Positions 24,692 through 35,351 are shown, numbered from the stretch's first letter. The stretch is DNA of 64,000 bases from Vicingus serpentipes (GCF_007993035.1 NZ_VOOS01000006.1:157078-221077), one strand, 5' to 3'. The notes: generated from the letters alone by a model not told the origin. Numbers and translations: made by a program.

Positions 24692-24844
24692 TGTGAATCT
24701 TAAGTTGTGGGTAAAGATATTAAACTTGTTGCTAAGAATTAAAAATATAAGATTTGCTTTTAATAAAAAACAATAATACCACAAAAATTGAGTTAATCAC
24801 AAAACAAATAAGATTGATAAAATAGCTGTATTCGATTTATGGCA

Positions 24845-24852
24845 TATTTTTG
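24845..24852 (+). promoter_or_regulatory. -7 box for porV
   Basis: TATTTTTG matches TAnnTTTG and lies 25 bases before the porV ATG. No -33 TTTG at the usual spacing. Confidence 0.45.
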
Positions 24853-24877
24853 TTAATTTTCAGCTTATTTTTAATGA

Positions 24878-25975
24878 ATGATAAATAGATTTTTAGCTAT
24901 ATTAATTTTGTTTTGCTCGTTGCAAGTTGTTGCTCAAACTACAGCTCCAAAATTTAGTAATGAATTTTTATCAATAGGAGTAGGAGCAAGAGCTTTAGGG
25001 ATGTCAAATGCCCAGGTAACAAGTGTAAATGATGTTACTTCTGGTTATTGGAATCCTGCTGGATTAACTAAAATTGATAAAGATTTTCAAGTAGATTTAA
25101 TGCACTCTGAATATTTTGCTGGAATTGCAAAATATGATTATGGAGCTTTTGCTGCAAAAATTGACAGTTCTAGTGCTTTTAGTGTTTCTTTAATTCGTTT
25201 TGGAGTTGATGATATTCCTAATACAACCCAGTTAATTGATGCTGATGGTAATATTGATTATGATAGAATTTCTTCTTTTTCAGTAGCAGATTATGCTTTC
25301 CTTTTTTCGTATGCGAGAAAAGCTAAAATACCAGGATTAAGATATGGAGCTAATGTTAAAATAATTTACCGTAAAGTTGGTGATTTTGCAAATGCTTGGG
25401 GGTTTGGATTAGATGCAGGGGCTCAATACCATTATAAAGGTTGGGATTTTGGTGTTATGGCTAGAGATATTACATCAACTTTTAATGCATGGAGTTTTTC
25501 TTTAGATGAAGAAACTATTGATGTTTTTGAAGCAACAGGAAATGAAATACCTCAAAATTCTTTGGAGGTAACATTGCCAAAAGTTATTTTGGGTGTAAGC
25601 AAAACGGTAAAAATTAGTAATAAGTTCCAAGCTTTAAGTGAAATCAACTTTGATTTATCTACTGATGGTAAACGTAATGTTCTAGTAACCGGAGACCCTG
25701 TTAGTATTGACCCTCATATGGGTGTAGAGGTTGGTTACGACGATTTAATCTTTCTAAGATTGGGTGTTGGTAACTTTCAAAAGGTCACGGATATTTATGC
25801 TAATGAAAAAATATCTTACCAGCCAAACTTTGGGGTTGGAGTTAAGTTTAAGGGAATTGCTATTGATTATGCATTATCTGATATTGGAGATCAATCTGAA
25901 GCTTTATATTCTAATGTTTTTTCGTTGAGGTTTGATATAAATAAAGCAAACCATGTTAAAGCTCGCTTTGAATAG
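24878..25975 (+). CDS. porV: type IX secretion outer-membrane protein PorV (LptO)
   Basis: 365 residues: a signal peptide cut at VVA|QTT, then a FadL-like beta-barrel with the PorV start FLSIGVGARALGMSNAQ and SGYWNPAGLTKI. PorV shuttles cargo from the SprA translocon to the PorU sortase at the outer membrane. porU begins 57 bases downstream with no terminator, so the two are surely one transcript. The pairing of porV and porU is common in the phylum. Confidence 0.93.
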   Translation: MINRFLAILILFCSLQVVAQTTAPKFSNEFLSIGVGARALGMSNAQVTSVNDVTSGYWNPAGLTKIDKDFQVDLMHSEYFAGIAKYDYGAFAAKIDSSSAFSVSLIRFGVDDIPNTTQLIDADGNIDYDRISSFSVADYAFLFSYARKAKIPGLRYGANVKIIYRKVGDFANAWGFGLDAGAQYHYKGWDFGVMARDITSTFNAWSFSLDEETIDVFEATGNEIPQNSLEVTLPKVILGVSKTVKISNKFQALSEINFDLSTDGKRNVLVTGDPVSIDPHMGVEVGYDDLIFLRLGVGNFQKVTDIYANEKISYQPNFGVGVKFKGIAIDYALSDIGDQSEALYSNVFSLRFDINKANHVKARFE

Positions 25976-26032
25976 AAATCAACTCAGAATAATTAAGTAA
26001 TTTTCTATTTAAAAATTATTTAACTATCTAAC

Positions 26033-29000
26033 TTGAAAAAAGTCAATTCATATTATATTATTTTATTGTTGATGCTAAGCTCTTTTGGGCTTTTTGCACA
26101 ACCCTATTATAATAATTGGATTAACTATTCTCAACAATATTATAAGTTTAAAATTGCTGAAACCGGGCTGTTTCGCATAGATGCAACCTCGCTAATTAAT
26201 GCTGGAATTCCAATAGCATCAATTGACCCTAGAAATATTCAGATTTTTGGAAGAGGACAAGAAATTCCTTTATACATAGAAGGAGAAAATGATGGTGTTT
26301 TTGATGTGAATGATTTTATAGAGTTTTATGCTCAACATAATGATGGTTGGTTTGATGAAGATTTTTATGGAGGATCATCAAATCATCCCAACCCTTATTA
26401 TAGTTTAATTAATGATACAGCTGCTTATTTTATTACCTGGAATAATTCGATTACAAATTCAAGGGTAATTTTGGAAAATGACACAAATTATTTGTCTTAT
26501 ACACCAAAACAATTTTTCACTAAGCAGTATATAGAGGATTATCATTCGTCTTATTTTACAGGTAAAACACTTGTAATTGGAGGCGCTTCTGAAAATTTAT
26601 TTGGTTACGACCCTACAGAAGGTTGGTTTGATAATGTTTTTAGTCTAGGGCAAACTAGAACTAAAACGATTGCAACGCCAAATATTTATGATAATGGATT
26701 AACGGCAAATATAGCAGCAGTTGTGCTTGGTGCATCAAATTATGCACCGGTAATAAACGACCATCATTTACAAGTTCAATTAGGCTCACAGGTTTTAGAT
26801 ACGATTTATGAAGGGTATGAGAAAATTGATATTTCGTTTAGTATTCCCACTTCAGAAATTAATTTATCTAACAATGTAAGTTTTAAAAGTATAAATGATT
26901 TAGGGAGCACTGTAGATAGACAAACAATAGCATATGTTAAGTTTGAATATCCTCATTCAGTCGACTTAAATGGAGCGAATTTATTTGATAACCTTTTTGT
27001 TGAAGATGATTTAGGTCAGCCTAAGTCATATTATCAGTTTTCTAATTTATCTGGTTCAGGGAATATTGTTTTTTATGACTTAACAAATCAAAAACGAATT
27101 AAAGTTAACCAAAGCGGAGGAACTTATAATTGTTTAATTCCGAACTCTGGAAATCAAAAAAAGTGTATAATCGGATTTGCTTCTGAGATAGATACAGTTT
27201 CTTTTATTGAGCCAGTTAATGGTAGTGGGTTTTTTACAGATTATAATTCAATTAATCTAGATACCGCATTTATTATCATTACCCATCCAAAACTGTTAAA
27301 TGAAGCAAACAACTATGCTGCATATAGGTTAACTAATTTTAATAATCCAGAAAATGCAGTTGTTTTTAATATTGAAGAACTATATGATCAATTTGCTTAT
27401 GGAATAGAACAACATCCTTATGCTATAAGAGGATTTGTTGATTTTATTCTAGATAATTGGACTTCAACACCTAAGTATTTATTTTTATTAGGAAAATCAG
27501 TAAAATCAACTAGTACTAGAAATAGTAGTTTAAATTTTGAAAAAAACTTAGTGCCTTCATTTGGACATCCTGCATCCGATATGATGTTAACTGCCGGCCT
27601 AAATGGAACCATACATCAATCACCAATACCTATGGGAAGGTTAGCTGCTTTATCAGAAACTGAAGTGCAATGGTATTTAAATAAAATTGTAGATTATGAA
27701 AATCCCATTCCAAACCCTCTTACCTCGCCAAATGGTGAAACAGATTGGATGAAAAAGGTATTACATTTTGCTGGAGGACAGTCAATTTCTGATGCTAATT
27801 TATTTATGGCCTATTTAAACGGATTTAAAAACACGCTTGAAGATACGCTGTTTGGGGGAGATGTTTATTCTTTTGCAAAATCAACTTCTGCGCCTATTCA
27901 AATCTCTATGACGGATTCAATTAATCAATTTATTGCAAATGGGGTCTCTCTAATGACATTTTTTGGTCATGCATCAGCAACAGGAGGATTTGATCAAAAT
28001 ATTGATGAAGCTGCTAATTGGCCAGAACAAAATGGGAAATACCCATTTTTATTAGGGAATGCCTGTTTGGCTGGAGATATTCACTTGCCAACGGCAAATA
28101 GTATAAGCGAAGACTATGTGTTAATTGAAGATAAGGGGGTTATCGGTTTTCTAGCTTCTGTTGATTTTGGGTTGTCTTCTTATTTAAATAGTTATTCTTC
28201 AGAGTTTTATAAAAATTTAAGTTATAAAAATTATGGAGGATCTGTTGGCGAGCATATAAAAAATACAATTGAGTATGTGCAGGGGGCTGGAAGTAATATA
28301 TATGTTACATCTACTGTTCTAGGAATGACTTTACATGGAGACCCTTCTGTGGTAATTAATTCTTTTCCTAAACCTGATTACATGATTAATCAAAATTCGG
28401 TTTACTTTACACCGTCAGTTGTAACATCGGATTTAGATTCGTTTGAAGTCAATATTGTTATTGCAAACCTTGGTAGATCAACAAACTCAAATATTATAGT
28501 AGAGTTAACTCGAATATTTCCTAATTCATCATTTAATGACACTATTTATTTGAAGACAATACCTGGTGTAGATTACAAAGACACCATTACGTTTACATTG
28601 CCCGTTGATGTAATTAGGGGATTAGGAACAAATACTTTTAGTGTTTATGTTGATGCTTTAAATCAAGTTGATGAAATACATGAAACAAATAATCAAGTAA
28701 CTACACAGTTGAATATTTTGTCAGGAGAAATTATTCCAATCTTTCCTTATAAATATGCAATTGTTCCAAACCAGAACTTAACATTAACAGCATCTACTGC
28801 ATTACCATTTGAACCATCAAAGAATTATAGATTTGAAGTTGATACCACAGATTATTTTAATAGTCCTTTAAAGCAAAGTACAATCATAAATCAGTCTGGG
28901 GGTATAATATCATGGTCGCCAAGTTTATTGCAAAATATGTCAGATAGTACAGTTTATTTTTGGAGAGTAGGAAAAGATTCTGTTGATGCAACTGGTTATG

Positions 29001-31045
29001 GCTGGCGAAAGATGTCATTTCAATATATTAAAGATAAATCTGGATGGGGGCAAGCACATTTTTTTCAATTTGAACCTGACGAATTTCAATTTTTAAAACA
29101 TAATAGATCAACAAGAAGATTTGAATTTGTTCCCAATATTAAAGAATTAAAGGTAACAACAAAGGTGGCCAATGGACTAAGTGAATTTTGGGATATAGGT
29201 TATAAAATTGATGGATTTACAATTGGAAATAATGGGTGGTTGGCTAGCAGTTCAATTCATGTTGCTGTTATGGATTCTTTGTCTGTTGATTATTGGCGAT
29301 CAGATGAGAGGGATTTTGGGCATGTGAATTATGGAATTACAAAACCTGGGTTTTTTATTTTTAGACAAAATGATCCTGTTCAAATGACGGCATTGGCTAA
29401 TATGCTAAATGATAGTATTCCTCAGAATAATTATGTTGCTATTTGGTCTTTTTACTCAACGGGATTTTCAAGTTATGCTACTTTACCAAATGATGTTAGA
29501 ACTGCCTTTCAGAATTTAGGAGCCATAAATTTGCCTGCAATACAAGATAGTTTGGCATTTATTTTATTTGCTCAAAAAGGTAATCCAGCTTCAGCTATTG
29601 AAATAATAGCTGACTCTACAGAGCAAGACTATATGACGTTAAATAAAACAATAACAACCACGTCGAATTATGCTAATATTTATTCTGAAACATTTGGTCC
29701 AGCAACAAGTTGGGACTCATTATCATGGAGAGTAAATAATTTAGAATATCCATCAAAAGATAGTTCTATTTTAAATGTTTTTGGAGTTGATAATGCAGGT
29801 AATGAAACACTATTAATTAATAACTTGCCAACTGACTCTTCAGATATTTTGATTAATGACAATGTAGATGCATCGGTTTATCCTTATTTAAGACTGAATG
29901 CATTTTTATCAGATGATTCTTTATATACCGCTCCTCAATTAAATAGATGGCAAGTTACTTATGCCGATATTCCAGAAGCTGCTTTAGATCCTAAAATATA
30001 TTTTCAGTTTTATAACGATACTGTTCAAGAAGGAGAAAATATACAATTAAGTATAGTTATAAAAAATATTAGTGATGTTGATATGGATAGTTTATTAATA
30101 TCATTTTCCGTTTTAGATAGAAATAATAATATTCATACTTTACCATATCCTAGACAAAAACCACTTTTGGTTGATAGTGTTATTATTGCTTCTATTCAGT
30201 TTTCGACAATTGGATTTCAAGGCTTGAACAAGTTATTGGTAGATGTAAACCCAAATAATGATCAATTAGAAAAATACCATTTTAATAATGTTGCAGAAAT
30301 TCCTTTTTATGTGGGAAGGGATAATGTTAATCCAATTTTAGATGTTACTTTCGATGGTGTTCATATTTTAAATGGAGATATTGTTTCGCCAAAATCAGAA
30401 ATAGTAATAGAACTAACCGATGAAAATCAATATTTAGCCTTAGATGATACAACTGATTATTCTGTTTATTTAACAAGACCAAGTGATGGCGAAAAACGAA
30501 TTTACTTTAACCAGTCAGGTGTTCAAAAAATGAGTTTTATTCCAGCATCATTACCTAAAAATAAATCTAAAATAATATTTCCAGGCGATTTTCCGGTTGA
30601 TGGTACTTATAAGTTGAGAGTACAAGCAAATGATAAGTCAGACAATCAATCAGGAAGAGTCGATTATACTATCGATTTTGAAGTTGTTAATCAGTCAAGC
30701 ATTACAAATATTTTAAACTATCCAAATCCTTTTTCCACTGCAACTAAGTTTGTTTTTACGTTAACAGGAAGTGAAATTCCTACAGTTTTTAAAATACAAA
30801 TAATGACCATTACAGGTAAAGTAGTAAGAGAAATTCATAAAGATGAATTTGGTCCTATTAGAATAGGTAGAAATATTAGTGAATTTACCTGGGACGGAAC
30901 AGATACTTATGGAGATAGATTAGCTAATGGATTATACTTGTATAAAGTATTTACAAAAATTGATTCAGATAATATTGATCATAGAGATACAAGTGCTGAT
31001 AATTACTTTAAGAAAGGTCTTGGAAAAATGTACTTGTTTAGATGA
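26033..31045 (+). CDS. porU: type IX secretion C-terminal signal peptidase PorU
   Basis: 1670 residues. TTG start at 26033, chosen because the signal peptide MKKVNSYYIILLLML...LFA|QPYY begins there and no ATG fits. The C25 peptidase core has its catalytic His in FFGHASATGG (H646) and Cys in LLGNACLAGD (C678). CARDB-like beta domains follow, and a FlgD-like Ig/C-terminal region with FTWDGTDTYGDRLANGLYLYKVFT closes the protein. It removes the sorting domain of T9SS cargo and attaches the cargo to surface lipid. It ends 4 bases inside the next gene. Confidence 0.95.
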   Translation: MKKVNSYYIILLLMLSSFGLFAQPYYNNWINYSQQYYKFKIAETGLFRIDATSLINAGIPIASIDPRNIQIFGRGQEIPLYIEGENDGVFDVNDFIEFYAQHNDGWFDEDFYGGSSNHPNPYYSLINDTAAYFITWNNSITNSRVILENDTNYLSYTPKQFFTKQYIEDYHSSYFTGKTLVIGGASENLFGYDPTEGWFDNVFSLGQTRTKTIATPNIYDNGLTANIAAVVLGASNYAPVINDHHLQVQLGSQVLDTIYEGYEKIDISFSIPTSEINLSNNVSFKSINDLGSTVDRQTIAYVKFEYPHSVDLNGANLFDNLFVEDDLGQPKSYYQFSNLSGSGNIVFYDLTNQKRIKVNQSGGTYNCLIPNSGNQKKCIIGFASEIDTVSFIEPVNGSGFFTDYNSINLDTAFIIITHPKLLNEANNYAAYRLTNFNNPENAVVFNIEELYDQFAYGIEQHPYAIRGFVDFILDNWTSTPKYLFLLGKSVKSTSTRNSSLNFEKNLVPSFGHPASDMMLTAGLNGTIHQSPIPMGRLAALSETEVQWYLNKIVDYENPIPNPLTSPNGETDWMKKVLHFAGGQSISDANLFMAYLNGFKNTLEDTLFGGDVYSFAKSTSAPIQISMTDSINQFIANGVSLMTFFGHASATGGFDQNIDEAANWPEQNGKYPFLLGNACLAGDIHLPTANSISEDYVLIEDKGVIGFLASVDFGLSSYLNSYSSEFYKNLSYKNYGGSVGEHIKNTIEYVQGAGSNIYVTSTVLGMTLHGDPSVVINSFPKPDYMINQNSVYFTPSVVTSDLDSFEVNIVIANLGRSTNSNIIVELTRIFPNSSFNDTIYLKTIPGVDYKDTITFTLPVDVIRGLGTNTFSVYVDALNQVDEIHETNNQVTTQLNILSGEIIPIFPYKYAIVPNQNLTLTASTALPFEPSKNYRFEVDTTDYFNSPLKQSTIINQSGGIISWSPSLLQNMSDSTVYFWRVGKDSVDATGYGWRKMSFQYIKDKSGWGQAHFFQFEPDEFQFLKHNRSTRRFEFVPNIKELKVTTKVANGLSEFWDIGYKIDGFTIGNNGWLASSSIHVAVMDSLSVDYWRSDERDFGHVNYGITKPGFFIFRQNDPVQMTALANMLNDSIPQNNYVAIWSFYSTGFSSYATLPNDVRTAFQNLGAINLPAIQDSLAFILFAQKGNPASAIEIIADSTEQDYMTLNKTITTTSNYANIYSETFGPATSWDSLSWRVNNLEYPSKDSSILNVFGVDNAGNETLLINNLPTDSSDILINDNVDASVYPYLRLNAFLSDDSLYTAPQLNRWQVTYADIPEAALDPKIYFQFYNDTVQEGENIQLSIVIKNISDVDMDSLLISFSVLDRNNNIHTLPYPRQKPLLVDSVIIASIQFSTIGFQGLNKLLVDVNPNNDQLEKYHFNNVAEIPFYVGRDNVNPILDVTFDGVHILNGDIVSPKSEIVIELTDENQYLALDDTTDYSVYLTRPSDGEKRIYFNQSGVQKMSFIPASLPKNKSKIIFPGDFPVDGTYKLRVQANDKSDNQSGRVDYTIDFEVVNQSSITNILNYPNPFSTATKFVFTLTGSEIPTVFKIQIMTITGKVVREIHKDEFGPIRIGRNISEFTWDGTDTYGDRLANGLYLYKVFTKIDSDNIDHRDTSADNYFKKGLGKMYLFR

Positions 31046-32085
31046 TAAAAAGAATTACTCTTCTTTTAACTTTAATTTTTAGTTTAATTAATTTGGGTTA
31101 TTCTCAAGTCGATTTCACTTTAACTACAGATTCAACTGATATAAATGATTATTATACAGAATACCCTGAGAAATTATTGTTGAAATTTGGTACTACAATT
31201 AAATCTAATAAGCTTCAAATTATAAATAATAATAGTAATCAAAAAGCAAAGTTTGCTCCTGCAGCAACAACGAGTTTGGGAGGAGGAGTTAATTATAAAT
31301 GGTTTGGACTTTCTTTAGCTTTTGGATTACCTAGTAGTTCAGAGAGCAATTCAAAATATGGTCAAACCCGAAGGTTTGATGCTCAATTTAATATTTATAC
31401 TAATAGGTTTGGAGTAGATGCTATTTTTCAAAATTATCAAGGGTTTTATTTAGAAAATCCATCTGCATTTACTACTTGGGATAAAGAAGAGTTTCCTCAA
31501 CTACCATATATGCAATCTGCGTCGTTAGGTGTCGGAGGTTACTATTTTTTCAATCATAAAAAGTTTTCGTATAAAGCTGCTTATGTTAGAAATACTGTGC
31601 AAAAGAAAAGTGCAGGTAGTTTTTTGGTTGGAGGCTATTATAGTTTAGATTATGCAGGTTTTGAAGAAGGAGCTTATGATAGGGACTCTATAACTAGTTT
31701 TATTCCAAAGGACTTACCAAAAAATGTTATTGATTCATTTGATATTAAGGCCTTTTCATCAAGTAGCTTTGGGGTTTCTTTTGGCTATACTTATACTTTA
31801 GTTTTTTGGAAAAAATTCTTCATAAATCTATCATTAGCTCCAGGTTTTGGGGCTAAAAATTTAAAAGTATTTAATAGTGATGGTGAAAATGATACAAAAT
31901 CAGGAGTAGTTTCCCGTTTAACTTTAAGAGTAGCTTCAGGGTATGAGGGGAAGCACTTCTTGTCAGGATTTACTTCATATATTAGAACTGCTGATATTGA
32001 ATTTAATCAATACGATATTAGTCCAAGTACTAGTAATGTTAAATTTTTTGTAGCTAAGCGCTTTAATGTAAATAAGAACAAGTAA
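31042..32085 (+). CDS. DUF4421-family outer-membrane protein
   Basis: 347 residues: signal peptide cut at GYS|QVDF, then a beta-rich body with alternating aromatic strands (YKWFGLSLAFGLP, FGVDAIFQNYQGFYLENP) typical of DUF4421, probably a beta-barrel. Function unknown. Its ATG overlaps the porU stop (ATGA), so it is translated with porU. In Flavobacterium johnsoniae I recall gldJ next to porU; here this protein fills the place. Confidence 0.82.
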   Translation: MIKRITLLLTLIFSLINLGYSQVDFTLTTDSTDINDYYTEYPEKLLLKFGTTIKSNKLQIINNNSNQKAKFAPAATTSLGGGVNYKWFGLSLAFGLPSSSESNSKYGQTRRFDAQFNIYTNRFGVDAIFQNYQGFYLENPSAFTTWDKEEFPQLPYMQSASLGVGGYYFFNHKKFSYKAAYVRNTVQKKSAGSFLVGGYYSLDYAGFEEGAYDRDSITSFIPKDLPKNVIDSFDIKAFSSSSFGVSFGYTYTLVFWKKFFINLSLAPGFGAKNLKVFNSDGENDTKSGVVSRLTLRVASGYEGKHFLSGFTSYIRTADIEFNQYDISPSTSNVKFFVAKRFNVNKNK

Positions 32086-32204
32086 TTCAATTACTTTGTA
32101 TAATAAACAATAAAGCTAACATTTTACTGTTTACAATTTCAAGAGAGGTCAATTTTCGAAAGCATCCATAATCGTATTTTAGCTTAGTATTTAAATAAAT
32201 AATT

Positions 32205-32921
32205 ATGTTATCTAACTTTTTATTACAAATAAATGTTGCTGGAACTCCTGCTTTAAATGAAGTAGAAAATGTAGTTTCAGAAGAAAAAACACTAACTATT
32301 TGGCAGCTTGTAAGTTCAGGAGGTGTGGGAGGGGCAATTATTATGATTGCGCTATTAATTCTTTCGATATTAGCAGTTTATATTATTGTTGAGCGCTATT
32401 TGTCAATTAAAAAAGCAAGTAAAGAAGATGCAAATTTTATGAATCAAATCAAAGACTTTATTTTGGATGGAAAGATAGATGCTGCACAGAGTTTATGCAA
32501 GAGCAATTCTTCTCCAGTTGCAAAGATGATAGAAAAAGGAATTAGTAGAATAGGAAAACCCTTAAGTGATATTGGTACTGCAGTTGAAAATACTGCAAAA
32601 TTAGAACTGAATAAACTCGAAAAGAATTTATCAACCCTTGCTACAATTTCAGGTGCAGCTCCTATGATAGGTTTTTTAGGAACTGTAATAGGAATGATTA
32701 TGGTGTTTCATAAAATGGCGTCAGCTGGTGGAAATATTGACGTAGAAATGCTTTCAGAAGGAATTTATACTGCTATGGTTACAACTGTTGCAGGACTTAT
32801 AGTTGGAATTGTTGCCTATATAGGATATAACTTACTGGTTGCTAAAATGGAAAAAATTGTTTTCATTATGGAAGCTAGAACAACCGAATTTTTAGATATT
32901 TTACATGAACCTGCAGTATAA
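32205..32921 (+). CDS. exbB: ExbB/TolQ-type proton channel subunit
   Basis: 238 residues. After an N-terminal hydrophilic stretch come three helices: one near 44-67, and the paired GAAPMIGFLGTVIGMIMVF and MVTTVAGLIVGIVAYIGYN near the end. These are MotA/TolQ/ExbB signatures. It uses proton-motive force with ExbD to energise TonB. It overlaps the exbD start by 1 base. Separated from the DUF4421 gene by 119 bases. Confidence 0.93.
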   Translation: MLSNFLLQINVAGTPALNEVENVVSEEKTLTIWQLVSSGGVGGAIIMIALLILSILAVYIIVERYLSIKKASKEDANFMNQIKDFILDGKIDAAQSLCKSNSSPVAKMIEKGISRIGKPLSDIGTAVENTAKLELNKLEKNLSTLATISGAAPMIGFLGTVIGMIMVFHKMASAGGNIDVEMLSEGIYTAMVTTVAGLIVGIVAYIGYNLLVAKMEKIVFIMEARTTEFLDILHEPAV

Positions 32922-33313
32922 TGGCAATTCGATCAAAAAATAAAGTAAGTACTAATTTTAATATGTCGAGTATGACCGACATAGTGTTTTTGTTATTAAT
33001 ATTTTTTGTTATTACGTCAACCTTAATTAGTCCAAATGCATTAAAGTTACTTTTGCCTAAAAGTTCAAGTAAAACGCTAAGTAAACAAACGGTATCTGTT
33101 TCAATAACGAAAGATTTTCAATATTTCATTAATCAAGATGCAGTAAGCTTTGATCAAATTGAGCCCAATTTAAAACAAATGCTGGTTGGCGAAGTTGATC
33201 CAGGAATAATATTGCATGTTGAGAAAAGTGTTCCTATAGAAGAAGCGGTGAAAGTAATGGATATTGCTAATAGAAACAAATATAAGTTAGTATTAGCTAC
33301 TGCTCCACAGTAA
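32921..33313 (+). CDS. exbD: ExbD/TolR-type subunit
   Basis: 130 residues. The single N-terminal helix holds the proton-carrying Asp in SMTDIVFLLLIFFVITSTL. The periplasmic part is short, with a KLVLATAP end. It is the partner of ExbB and lies between exbB and a TonB-type gene. The 1-base overlap with exbB suggests a coupled ratio. Confidence 0.93.
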   Translation: MAIRSKNKVSTNFNMSSMTDIVFLLLIFFVITSTLISPNALKLLLPKSSSKTLSKQTVSVSITKDFQYFINQDAVSFDQIEPNLKQMLVGEVDPGIILHVEKSVPIEEAVKVMDIANRNKYKLVLATAPQ

Positions 33314-33351
33314 TTTTATGGAAAACTAATATATCTGCATCTATAAACTAA

Positions 33352-34134
33352 ATGGAAGTTATTCAAGATAATAATAGTAGAAAAGGCTTAATTGTAACAA
33401 TTTTGTTTCATACGCTATTACTCTTGTTATTTTTATTTGTTGGAATGGCTTATCCAGACCCTCCACCTCCAGAGGAGGGAATAACAATAAACTTTGGGAC
33501 TAGTGATGAAGGTTCAGGAGATGTTCAGCCAGAAAACCCAACTGAAACTTCAGAAAACATAGAAAAAGAAAATGTTGAAGCTGAAACAACAACTGCTTCT
33601 AATATTGCTGAAGAACAAGTGGTTACTCAAAATACAACAGAAACAATAAATGTAAATGCAAGTGAGAATACTACTCAAGAATCTGAAACGGTAGTTGAAG
33701 AGCAATCTACATCTCAAAATTTATCAGAAGCCTTAAATGCCTTTAATAACAATAGCTCATCAAGTAATGCAAATGAAGGAGAAACAGGAAATCCTGGAGA
33801 CCAAGGAAGTTTAGATGGAGATCCAAATAGTTCAAATCATACAGGTGGAGGAATTGGTAATGGAGTAAGTTATTCTTTGGCAGGCAGAAGTATGTTAAGC
33901 ACACCTAAAATTAATGATAACTCTCAAGAGCAGGGCAAAGTGGTAGTTGATATCGTAGTAGATAAAACAGGAAAAGTAATAAAAGCTACTCCAGGTGGTA
34001 GAGGTTCAACAACAACAAGTCCTTTGTTGTATAAAAAGGCATTAGATGCGGCATTAAAAACAAAATTTAATGCAAAACCAGATTTAATTGGAGACCAAAA
34101 AGGGCAAATGACATTTGTTTTCATATTGAATTAA
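33352..34134 (+). CDS. TonB/TolA-like energy transducer
   Basis: 260 residues: one N-terminal helix (about 11-33), then YPDPPPPEEGITINFG, a long low-complexity spacer rich in Glu, Thr, Asn and Ser (residues 40-160), and a C-terminal TonB-like domain (KVVVDIVVDKTGKVIKAT, ending GQMTFVFILN). The spacer would span the periplasm. It follows exbB and exbD, so it is the transducer of that motor. Its stop overlaps the folC start by 1 base. Confidence 0.88.
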   Translation: MEVIQDNNSRKGLIVTILFHTLLLLLFLFVGMAYPDPPPPEEGITINFGTSDEGSGDVQPENPTETSENIEKENVEAETTTASNIAEEQVVTQNTTETINVNASENTTQESETVVEEQSTSQNLSEALNAFNNNSSSSNANEGETGNPGDQGSLDGDPNSSNHTGGGIGNGVSYSLAGRSMLSTPKINDNSQEQGKVVVDIVVDKTGKVIKATPGGRGSTTTSPLLYKKALDAALKTKFNAKPDLIGDQKGQMTFVFILN

Positions 34135-35351
34135 TGACCTATCAAGAAACACTCGATTATTTATTCAGTCAGTTGCCAATGTATCAAAGAATTGGTAATG
34201 CTGCTTATAAAGTAGACTTAGATAACACCATAAAGCTTTGTGCTCTTCTAGGAAACCCTCAAGATCAGTTTAAAAGTGTTCATATTGCCGGGACTAACGG
34301 TAAAGGATCTACTTCACATATGTTGGCTTCAGTTATGCAAGAAGCTGATTATAAGGTTGGGTTATATACTTCTCCGCATTTAAAAGATTTTAGAGAGCGA
34401 ATAAAGATTAATGGAGAAATGATTAGTGAAGAGGATGTAGTTCTTTTTGTAGAAGAATATAAGTCTCGTTTTGAAAAAATTAACCTTTCATTTTTTGAAT
34501 GGACTGTTGGTTTAGCGTTCTATTATTTTGCCAAAAATAAAGTTGATATTGCAATTATAGAAACAGGGCTAGGAGGTAGATTGGATTCAACGAATGTAGT
34601 TAAACCTGAAGTTTCAGTAATTACTAATATAGGAATTGATCATACTCAATTTTTAGGAGACACTCTACCTAAAATTGCATTCGAAAAAGCAGGGATTATT
34701 AAAAATAATATACCCGTAGTTATAGGGGAGACGCAAGATGAAGTAAAAAATGTTTTTGTTGATACAGCAAAAGAAAAAGTTACACCTATCTATTTTGCTG
34801 ATAATGAAATAAAGAATAGCATTGCAACCAGTTTAAAAGGGGAATATCAAAAAAAGAATGTTAAAACAGTTTTAGCAACCTTAGCTGAATTAAAGAAAAT
34901 AGGGTGGAAAATAGCTATTGAAAATATTGAGAGAGGTTTAGAAAATGTAGTTAAAAATACTGGCTTGTTAGGTCGCTGGCAAACAATAAGCCATTCTCCA
35001 CTTATAATTTGCGATACAGGACATAATGAAGCAGGAGTTAAAGAAATAGTGTTACAATTGAATAAAACAACTTATAATAACCTACACTTTGTTTTTGGAG
35101 TAGTTAATGACAAATCTGTAGATAACATATTAGATTTATTGCCAAAATCAGCTACTTACTATTTGTGTCAAGCTAAAATTCCAAGAGCCTTAGCTATTGA
35201 TGAATTAGAAATTTTATTTAAAGCAAAAAAACTAAAGTATGTAAAATGTGAATCTGTAATAAATGCGTTAAATGTTGCAAAAAAAGAAGCTCTTGAAAAT
35301 GATTTAATTTTTGTTGGAGGTAGTACTTTTGTTGTTGCGGAGGTCGTTTAG
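34134..35351 (+). CDS. folC: folylpolyglutamate synthase / dihydrofolate synthase
   Basis: 405 residues of the Mur-ligase-like family. The ATP loop HIAGTNGKGSTSHMLASV, the SPHLKDFRERIKING segment and ETGLGGRLDSTNVV are diagnostic. It adds glutamate to dihydropteroate and to folates. It is the last gene of the ExbB-ExbD-TonB run; the pairing with folC is common in Bacteroidota with no clear functional link. A strong terminator follows. Confidence 0.95.
   Translation: MTYQETLDYLFSQLPMYQRIGNAAYKVDLDNTIKLCALLGNPQDQFKSVHIAGTNGKGSTSHMLASVMQEADYKVGLYTSPHLKDFRERIKINGEMISEEDVVLFVEEYKSRFEKINLSFFEWTVGLAFYYFAKNKVDIAIIETGLGGRLDSTNVVKPEVSVITNIGIDHTQFLGDTLPKIAFEKAGIIKNNIPVVIGETQDEVKNVFVDTAKEKVTPIYFADNEIKNSIATSLKGEYQKKNVKTVLATLAELKKIGWKIAIENIERGLENVVKNTGLLGRWQTISHSPLIICDTGHNEAGVKEIVLQLNKTTYNNLHFVFGVVNDKSVDNILDLLPKSATYYLCQAKIPRALAIDELEILFKAKKLKYVKCESVINALNVAKKEALENDLIFVGGSTFVVAEVV

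Noticed and set aside
24692..24784. 31-residue N-terminal extension of PssA
   Set aside because: The family begins at MKKHIPNAITTLNLL. The extension is not conserved in type.
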